Below are positions 27,280-32,106 of a DNA stretch of 32,106 bases, one piece after another. Position 1 is the first letter of the stretch. The number at the start of each line of letters is the position of its first letter. The notes below the pieces were generated by a model that searched no databases, had not been told where the DNA came from, and saw nothing but the letters and a program-made list of their open reading frames with translations. Position numbers and translations under genes: made by a program. This DNA comes from Pseudomonadota bacterium (GTDB taxonomy: Bacteria; Pseudomonadota; Gammaproteobacteria; Steroidobacterales; Woeseiaceae): assembly GCA_022563195.1 (NCBI GenBank), contig JADFNV010000031.1:1-32106 (forward strand). Reading direction: 5' to 3'.

Positions 27280-28242
27280 ATGCTGGCGAGATGGCAACAG
27301 CGGTGCTTTGCGGTCGGCATGCTCGCATTTGTTTCAGGATGCGCCAGTGATATTCGTAACATGCTTTCCGACCTTGAGCAGCAACGTGGCGACGTAGAGC
27401 TGATACAAACACCGTTCTACCCACAGGTAACCGACCAGTGCGGCCCGTCAGCATTGGCAACAATACTGAATTCATCGGGCGTAGCGGTTACACCCGAAGC
27501 CCTGAAGTCACGCATCTATATTCCCGGCCGGCAGGGTAGCCTGCAGATCGAATTGCTTGCCGCAACTCGTGGATACGGGCGCATACCGTACCTTATCGAT
27601 ACGCACATTTCGGCTTTGCTCGGTGAAGTGCGAGGTGGTCGGCCGGTGCTGGTCCTGCAGAATCTCGGCAGCAGGCCCGCGCCCACATGGCATTATGCGG
27701 TGGTAGTAGGTTATTTGGCGGATGAAAGGCGATTTATCCTTCGTTCTGGTGACCAAGAGCGTCACGTGATAAGCGCGTCCAGATTTCTTCGCACCTGGCA
27801 GCGAGCCGGATACTGGGGAGTACTGGTGTTGCAACCTGGCGAGATGCCGGCATCACCAGATGCTGGCAAGTACGTTCGGTCAGTCGCCGCGGTCGAGGCG
27901 ATCGGCGATATCGAGAGTGCTGTGGCGGGATATCACGCGGCGACAGAACGGTGGCCGGAACATTCTCTTGCCTGGCTGGGTATGGGAAACGCTTATTATG
28001 CACAGGGCAATTTGGTATCGGCGGAGAGCGCTTACAAACGGCTGCTGTCGATGGATTCCGATCACCTGATAGCTCTTAACAACCTCTCACAAGTGCAACT
28101 TGAACGAGGATGTCTTGAGGACGCCACCGCAACGCTGGACGCCGCGTTATCTGCAGTCAAACCGGACACAACGATATACAGAACCATTCTAGAGACGCGC
28201 CGGGAAATTGAGGCACGAAATCCATCTGCTGCCTGTTTGTAG
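27280..28242 (+). CDS. PA2778-family cysteine peptidase, lipoprotein with TPR tail
   Basis: A 320-aa lipoprotein (lipobox FVSGC, C21) with a C39-like papain-fold peptidase domain followed by tetratricopeptide repeats. The nucleophile is C54 in VTDQCGPSALATIL, His is H138 in PTWHYAVVVG, and D158 in LRSGDQ is the likely third member. TPR units lie at about 195-300 (LAWLGMGNAYYAQGNLVSAE, LIALNNLSQVQLERGCLEDA). The C39 fold usually cleaves after a double-glycine-type leader, but here the peptidase is anchored on the periplasmic side and lacks ABC-transporter domains. The partner PA2779-type protein is the obvious candidate for interaction or processing; that is inference. Confidence 0.88.
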   Translation: MLARWQQRCFAVGMLAFVSGCASDIRNMLSDLEQQRGDVELIQTPFYPQVTDQCGPSALATILNSSGVAVTPEALKSRIYIPGRQGSLQIELLAATRGYGRIPYLIDTHISALLGEVRGGRPVLVLQNLGSRPAPTWHYAVVVGYLADERRFILRSGDQERHVISASRFLRTWQRAGYWGVLVLQPGEMPASPDAGKYVRSVAAVEAIGDIESAVAGYHAATERWPEHSLAWLGMGNAYYAQGNLVSAESAYKRLLSMDSDHLIALNNLSQVQLERGCLEDATATLDAALSAVKPDTTIYRTILETRREIEARNPSAACL

Positions 28243-28280
28243 TACCCGCACCGTAGTACCGGAACACTATTGCCTGTCCC

Positions 28281-28484
28281 ACTGAATGACCGACTTCCGC
28301 TCTTGGCCGCTTTCTGCCTTTTGCGACGTAATGAGAAACAGCAGTTCAACGGCAGCTATTGATAGGAGCTGACGTTCAGTCTTGAATTTTAGAAAAATCG
28401 TTGGCGAGCGACCGCTTCACAGGCACCAGCGGTCGTTAAGCTGATAAGCTTGCGAGGGGCCGCCGCTGACCCAAGCGGCCATCA
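28281..28484. repeat. Degenerate ~200-bp intergenic repeat, copy R1
   Basis: This occupies most of the 345-bp gap after the cysteine peptidase gene. The family pattern is a left CTTGGCCG box (28303), a CTATTG box followed by a purine-rich AGC-GAC stretch (28356), and a right box of form CGCTnnTGACCCAAAGCGG (28464-28479 region). Between them R1 has a perfect 8-bp stem, CGACCGCT (28409-28416) with AGCGGTCG (28428-28435). The rest of the gap holds only a short direct repeat, GTAGTACC, at its start and the promoter of the TPR gene. Confidence 0.65.
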
Positions 28485-28551
28485 ACCAATGAAATACCGG
28501 ACTGATTCTCATAACTACCGTCAATGAATTGTCTCAGTTAAACCTTAATTT

Positions 28552-28580
28552 TTGCCATGAAATAGCTCAGGTGCTTTAAA
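28552..28580 (+). promoter_or_regulatory. Putative promoter of the TolB/TPR gene, perhaps giving a leaderless mRNA
   Basis: TTGCCA (28552-28557), a 17-base spacer and TTTAAA (28575-28580) match the sigma-70 pattern at nine of twelve positions. The ATG at 28589 begins only eight bases after the -10 element, and no ribosome-binding site precedes it. The transcript would therefore start at or next to the start codon. An upstream promoter with a poor ribosome-binding site is the alternative. Confidence 0.3.
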
Positions 28581-28588
28581 ATTCAAAT

Positions 28589-30256
28589 ATGAATCAGCTA
28601 TGGCAATTCATCCGTGAGCTGCGCCGCCGCCAGGTCTTTCGTGTAGCGGCAATCTATTTAGTAGGCGTGTGGGTGGTTCTGCAGGTTGCCGACCTGGCCT
28701 TTGAGTCTTTTGACCTGCCTGAGCAGGCGCTGCGATACATGTGGATAGGGGCATTCATCGGGTTTCCATTGGCCCTGATTCTCGGCTGGAAGTACGACAT
28801 CACAGCCAATGGAATCGTACGAACCCCTGTCGTCGATTCTGAGCTGGCGAGCGATTTGTCTCTCAAAAGAGTTGATTACATTATTCTTGCAGGGCTGTCG
28901 ATCGTCGTCGGAATTATCACTTTCGGTCTGGCACAGGAAATTCTCGGCACGCGGGACATTACTCCGACGACTATTCAGGCAACGAATGTTCCCGAAAACT
29001 CTATTGCCGTGTTTCCATTCGAGAATTTGAGTGCTGACCCGGACAACGAATATTTCAGCAAGGGGATGACAGCAGAACTGATCAGCAGATTGTCGCGGAT
29101 ACAGAATCTTCAAGTAGTTTCGTACTTTCAAACAAAGGAAGATATAAACGAGATTGGCCAGGAACTAAAGGTGCGTTATTTGCTTGAGGGCACTGTACGC
29201 AGATCTGGTAGTCGAGTACGAATCAGCGCTTTATTGATTGATACATCAACCGGTTTCAACCTTTGGTCGGAGAACTTTGACGGCGAATTGCAGGATGTGT
29301 TCGACTTACAGGAGCAGACTGCCCTAAAAATTGCCGATGCCCTTGATATTCACTTAAGCCCCGAAGAGTCACAGGCCATCGCTCGGCACGATACCGAAAG
29401 CCTCGAGGCTTACGATGCTTTTTTGCGGGGATGGACGATAATCGAATCCTTCCACTACCGGTCAGACAATTTCGAATCGAGGCTTAATGCGGCGCGCAAA
29501 CATTTTCAGCAGGCGCTCGAATTCGATCCGAATTATTCGTTAGCGGTAGCTGGTCTATCGATGGTCGAGAGCACTTATGTATCATTTGGAAGCAAATCCG
29601 CTCCAGAACAATTGCTGCTTGCACATGCTTTCGCGACTGAAGCGCTTGCGCTAGATACGAGTCTCCCTGAACCTCATTTGGCATTAGGCCTTGCACACGG
29701 AGTAGGTGGTGATTATGTACGCGCCGTCGATGCATTTCGCGAAGCTCTAAGCTTGGATACTCAGAACAGCTATGCCTGGTGTGATCTAGCCTGGGCATAT
29801 AATGGGCTGCAACCACCAAGTGCGACAGAGGCTGAAAAGGCATCACGCAAGTCCATTCGACTTACCCCCGCTTACTTCTGGGCATACGTTCTCCTTGGTG
29901 ACGCACTTCGCATTCAAGAGCGTTCTGCGGATGCCATTTCTGCATATGAATATGCCCTGATTCTGAATCCCGATCACAAGATTGCCCATGTTAAGATCGG
30001 CCGAATATATTTCAGGCAGGGCATCTACCACCAAGCACTGACCGCTTTCAACAAGGCGGAACAAACCCCGGAAGTGCTTGTTAGGATAAGTGGAACTCAC
30101 TTGGCGTTGGGTGACATACAGAAAGGTCTCGAAAGACTCGAAGAGGCTCTTGCCAATGGTTATTCGGACTTCATCACAATTGAGACCAGCCCCGACTTCG
30201 CTTCTCTGGCTGACGACACGCGTTTCCAACAGCTTCTCGAACAGTACCGGAAATAG
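28589..30256 (+). CDS. Membrane-anchored TolB-like/TPR protein
   Basis: A 555-aa inner-membrane protein. Three hydrophobic helices lie at roughly residues 16-38, 50-67 and 93-114. A FlgO/TolB-N-like domain (IAVFPFENLSADPDNEYFSK, GTVRRSGSRVRISALLID, FDGELQDVFDLQEQTALKIA) covers ~130-240. TPR units run from ~290 to 540. This layout is common behind CadC-type winged-helix domains or adenylate cyclase domains in proteobacteria, but here neither output domain is present. The protein starts with MNQLWQFIRELRRRQVFRV. It may be a scaffold, or a regulator acting through a partner. Codon use looks more AT-rich than in the left-hand operons. Repeat copies R1 and R2 flank it. Confidence 0.85.
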   Translation: MNQLWQFIRELRRRQVFRVAAIYLVGVWVVLQVADLAFESFDLPEQALRYMWIGAFIGFPLALILGWKYDITANGIVRTPVVDSELASDLSLKRVDYIILAGLSIVVGIITFGLAQEILGTRDITPTTIQATNVPENSIAVFPFENLSADPDNEYFSKGMTAELISRLSRIQNLQVVSYFQTKEDINEIGQELKVRYLLEGTVRRSGSRVRISALLIDTSTGFNLWSENFDGELQDVFDLQEQTALKIADALDIHLSPEESQAIARHDTESLEAYDAFLRGWTIIESFHYRSDNFESRLNAARKHFQQALEFDPNYSLAVAGLSMVESTYVSFGSKSAPEQLLLAHAFATEALALDTSLPEPHLALGLAHGVGGDYVRAVDAFREALSLDTQNSYAWCDLAWAYNGLQPPSATEAEKASRKSIRLTPAYFWAYVLLGDALRIQERSADAISAYEYALILNPDHKIAHVKIGRIYFRQGIYHQALTAFNKAEQTPEVLVRISGTHLALGDIQKGLERLEEALANGYSDFITIETSPDFASLADDTRFQQLLEQYRK

Positions 30257-30365
30257 CGGCTCCACCCGTCGGCCAAGAGCCATAAAATCCTAGATCGTTC
30301 GCGGTCGCGCCTCTGGCCCCAAACGATGTGCAAGAATTTTGGATCTCAATTCGACAATGCCACGG

Positions 30366-30550
30366 AATGTCCGCTCCTGGCCGAAACCAGCCCCTCATGA
30401 CACTGGCGCTCAGCGGCCACTATTGGGAAAAGCAGACACTCAGAATTACGTCTTTTGAAAATTCACAGGCGAGCGGCTGGTAAGCACTCGAAAGCAGCCG
30501 TTCAGGTGATATAGTTTGAGCGGCTGCTTGTGACCCGAAGCGGACATCAC
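30366..30550. repeat. Degenerate ~200-bp intergenic repeat, copy R2
   Basis: Second copy of the family, in the 386-bp space after the TPR gene. Left box CCTGGCCG is at 30377, CTATTGGGAAAAGCAGAC starts at 30420, and the right box CGGCTGCTTGTGACCCGAAG starts at 30521, followed by CGGACATC. An internal stem is CGGCTG (30474-30479) with CAGCCG (30495-30500). The left ~110 bp of the gap show nothing recognisable. The 90 bp after R2 contain the upstream region of the lipoprotein gene, with GAGG eight bases before its ATG. Confidence 0.65.
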
Positions 30551-30642
30551 AGCCCATTCATTGCTGGTCTAGAAATCTTGGAAATCTGAGCTGCGCTTAT
30601 TTCTAGTACGCTCTTAGACGGCACTTTGATCGAGGTTAACCA

Positions 30643-31122
30643 ATGAACTACAAGAATTACGTCACCTTGTTGGTCGCTGCGTCGTTGCTGGCGTGCCATC
30701 AAGAATCAAATAATTGAGTAGAAGCCGATCTTTCGGCAATCAGGGGTCAGCTGGAAAACATTGAGGCACTCATGTCCTCCGGACTTCCGATAACCAACCT
30801 AAACCAAAAATATCTCGAGTTCTTTGTGGATGATCTAGTTCTCTTGCCGCCTGGAGGCGGTGCGGTTGAGGGACACGATGCTGCATTAGCGTTTTTCAAC
30901 GATGTCTGGGGTGGAGTGACGTTGATTGCGGTGAACTACGAAATTCCGGAAATAATGCTTGAGGGGGATATGGCTGTAAGGCGCTACGTCGGTAGCGGCG
31001 AGTTCCTGATCGATACTGAGCCTGAGCCAGTTTCGGGATCCGGTCGGTACATCGACATCTTGCAGAGACAGTCCGATGGAGAGTGGCGCATAGTCTGGCA
31101 CACTTGGACACCAATCAATTAG
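30643..31122 (+). pseudogene. SnoaL/DUF4440-like lipoprotein gene with an in-frame TGA
   Basis: One frame runs from the ATG at 30643 (GAGG eight bases upstream) to TAA/TAG-free sequence ending at 31122, interrupted only by TGA at codon 25 (30715-30717). Before the TGA is a lipoprotein signal, YVTLLVAASLLACHQESNN, with lipobox LLAC. After it come VEADLSAIRGQLENIEAL and an NTF2-like domain (LNQKYLEFFVDDLVLLPPGG, EGHDAALAFFNDVWGGV, GRYIDILQRQSDGEWRIVWH). The domain is intact, so either the nonsense mutation is recent, the TGA is read through, or the base call is wrong. A 5-bp hairpin (GCCGA/TCGGC) starts six bases after the TGA. Without readthrough only a 24-aa peptide results, unless translation restarts at the ATG at 30772. 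Confidence 0.7.
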
Positions 31123-31189
31123 CAATAGTCTCGGCAATAACTTTGGATCGATAACACCGATCGTCGTAATTAGATTTACACCGCCACGT

Positions 31190-31398
31190 CTACTTCTGGC
31201 CGTTAGCGGACTGTTGTCTTTCCGAAAATCCATCAAGCTGAGCGTCCGCTATTGAGAAAAGCGGACATTGCACTGCTGCTTCCGCAACGCTCAAAATAAC
31301 GCCAAATATCTATCGGTCTGAATGACCGCATTGCCCCCGACACCGGCCGTTAAGGTAATATTGACGAAAGGGGCCGCTAATGACCCAAAGCAGCCACC
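31190..31398. repeat. Degenerate ~200-bp intergenic repeat, copy R3
   Basis: Third copy, filling most of the 339-bp gap after the SnoaL-like gene. Left box TTCTGGCCG is at 31195, CTATTGAGAAAAGCGGACATT starts at 31249, and the right box CCGCTAATGACCCAAAGCAG starts at 31374. It is the copy closest to the apparent consensus in the middle and right boxes. The 60 bp between it and the small ORF at 31462 include an AT-rich stretch and the GGAGG ribosome-binding site. Confidence 0.65.
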
Positions 31399-31461
31399 CA
31401 ATCGACGTGTTACTCAACTTTTAGTCCGGTCGAATTAATCGTTCTTCATGGAGGAAATCAA

Positions 31462-31584
31462 ATGCATAAATATCTTGCTATTGCATACACCTCGAAACTC
31501 GGATTGGGTTATTGTCCTCGTCAAGCAGGGACTCCGACATTGCATGTTTCTCACAAATTAGCGATTGGGACAGCTCGTGAATAG
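31462..31584 (+). CDS. Possible 40-aa leader ORF overlapping the monooxygenase gene
   Basis: An ATG with an excellent ribosome-binding site (GGAGGAAATCAA before it) opens a 40-codon frame, MHKYLAIAYTSKLGLGYCPR and onward. Its TAG overlaps the GTG start of the next gene by eight bases. I recognise no family. The strong ribosome-binding site and the overlap suggest either a translated leader coupling to the next gene or the remains of a longer gene. Evidence for a functional peptide is weak. Confidence 0.4.
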   Translation: MHKYLAIAYTSKLGLGYCPRQAGTPTLHVSHKLAIGTARE

Positions 31585-31960
31585 ACGCGAATTTTCTTTG
31601 TTCACTGGATTGACGGCGGCCGTTTCGATGATTCCAGCATGTGTAATGGTAGGAGGCAAAACTTTTATGTATGGATTAATTGGCAAGATAATCGCCGCGC
31701 CAGGCAAACGAGAGGAATTGATTTCCATTCTTCTAGAGGGAACGACAGATATGCCCGGTTGTTTGAGCTATGTGGTTTCTCAAGACAATACAGATGAGAA
31801 TGCGCTATGGGTTACGGAGGTCTGGGAGAGTCAGGCGAGCCATGAGGCATCGTTTTCACTGCCAGGGGTGCAAAGAGCGATTGCTAAAGGCAAGCCGATG
31901 ATCACCGCATTCGGCGAAAGGTTTGAGACCACCCCCGTTGGGGGGCATGGCTTGGCCTAG
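31577..31960 (+). CDS. Putative quinol monooxygenase (ABM domain) with a twin-arginine-like signal
   Basis: A 127-aa protein from a GTG at 31577. Its N-terminus VNRREFSLFTGLTAAVSMIP has the paired arginines and hydrophobic stretch of a Tat signal, ending near AC as in a lipoprotein. An antibiotic-biosynthesis-monooxygenase (YgiN-like) domain follows: GLIGKIIAAPGKREELISIL, GCLSYVVSQDNTDENALWVT, EVWESQASHEASFSLPGVQ. Such dimeric ferredoxin-like proteins oxidise quinols or similar aromatics without cofactor, but many have no known role. Export is unusual for this fold. No good ribosome-binding site precedes the GTG, so translation may depend on the overlapping 40-codon ORF. Confidence 0.78.
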   Translation: MNRREFSLFTGLTAAVSMIPACVMVGGKTFMYGLIGKIIAAPGKREELISILLEGTTDMPGCLSYVVSQDNTDENALWVTEVWESQASHEASFSLPGVQRAIAKGKPMITAFGERFETTPVGGHGLA

Positions 31961-31984
31961 GATCAACTTTCACTTTTAGCCTAG

Positions 31985-32106
31985 GAGCGGAACTTCGCCA
32001 TTCTTGGCCACGACCGGCCACTATCGACTGCGGTTTCAACCGATCAATGCAACACATTGGTTAAATCTCTCGGCTGGTGTTTCGAAGTGTAACGTTTCTC
32101 TGGGTC
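31985..32106. repeat. Degenerate intergenic repeat, copy R4 (cut by window end)
   Basis: The start of a fourth copy follows 24 bp after the monooxygenase stop. The GAGCGGAACTTCGCCATTCTTGG box resembles the left side of R1, followed by CGGCCACTATCGACTGCGG at 32015, matching GCGGCCACTATTG of R2. The space between the left and middle boxes is shorter than in the other copies. The right TGACCC box, if present, lies beyond the window. Confidence 0.45.

Noticed and set aside
30715..30737. Selenocysteine codon with SECIS element
   Set aside because: The hairpin is only 5 bp with a UCUU loop, unlike known bacterial SECIS stems. The codon lies in the flexible tail after a lipobox, not at an active site. 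No selenocysteine machinery is in the window.
28281..32106. Integron cassette array with attC sites
   Set aside because: R1 contains GTTCAAC and GTTAAGC spaced like attC ends, and R4 has GTTAAAT, but R2 and R3 lack paired core sites. Such 7-mers are common by chance. The genes have their own upstream regions and the gaps are long.

Overview
The window looks like a chromosome segment of a marine-type gammaproteobacterium. Supporting signs are a PA2779/PA2778-type gene pair, a CPXCG-motif protein, an HME-RND metal pump, a MetA of the 'MPDAALAATERQF' type and a DMSP-demethylase-like protein. These are family recognitions made by eye; no search was run. Gene density is high and G+C moderate to high in the first 25 kb. 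The last ~4 kb look more AT-rich, with long intergenic spaces full of degenerate repeats.

Left block, 1-6026, minus strand: a small His-rich secreted protein followed by a TolC-type outer-membrane protein, a membrane-fusion lipoprotein and a CzcA-type RND pump whose C-terminus runs off the window. This is a czc(I)CBA-style divalent-metal efflux operon. Next block, 6171-11153, minus strand: class III aminotransferase, sulfotransferase, glycosyltransferase and membrane acyltransferase with an SGNH domain. They are tightly packed and probably build or decorate an unidentified sulfated/acylated product.

Central block, 11266-20826, plus strand, divergent from the aminotransferase across 112 bp: acetylpolyamine amidohydrolase, MetA, a cystathionine gamma-synthase-type enzyme, MetY, an alpha/beta hydrolase, a FadN-like hydroxyacyl-CoA dehydrogenase/enoyl-CoA hydratase and a DmdC/FadE-type acyl-CoA dehydrogenase. 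It reads as one operon, with gaps from 2 to 48 bp. A DmdA-like demethylase gene converges on its end; the two stop codons share one CTAG. Together the genes could demethylate DMSP, release methanethiol from methylmercaptopropionyl-CoA and fix it into methionine. That is the main functional hypothesis here.

Right block, 22099-32106: a patchwork of small functional units and gene debris. It holds a 5'-nucleotidase fragment joined to foreign sequence, an ECF sigma factor/membrane anti-sigma/HEAT-repeat operon with a decayed duplicate tail, and a CPXCG protein. It also holds a frameshifted beta-propeller gene, a cell-wall hydrolase, a PA2779/PA2778 pair behind a CRP-like site, a TolB/TPR membrane protein, a lipoprotein gene with an in-frame TGA, and a monooxygenase-like protein preceded by a 40-codon ORF. 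Two repeat families occur here. One is a ~105-bp two-hairpin repeat in two direct copies (22.5 and 25.9 kb). The other is a ~200-bp degenerate repeat found after each of four genes in a row (28.3, 30.4, 31.2 and 32.0 kb). I saw no tRNA, rRNA, CRISPR array, transposase or phage gene.
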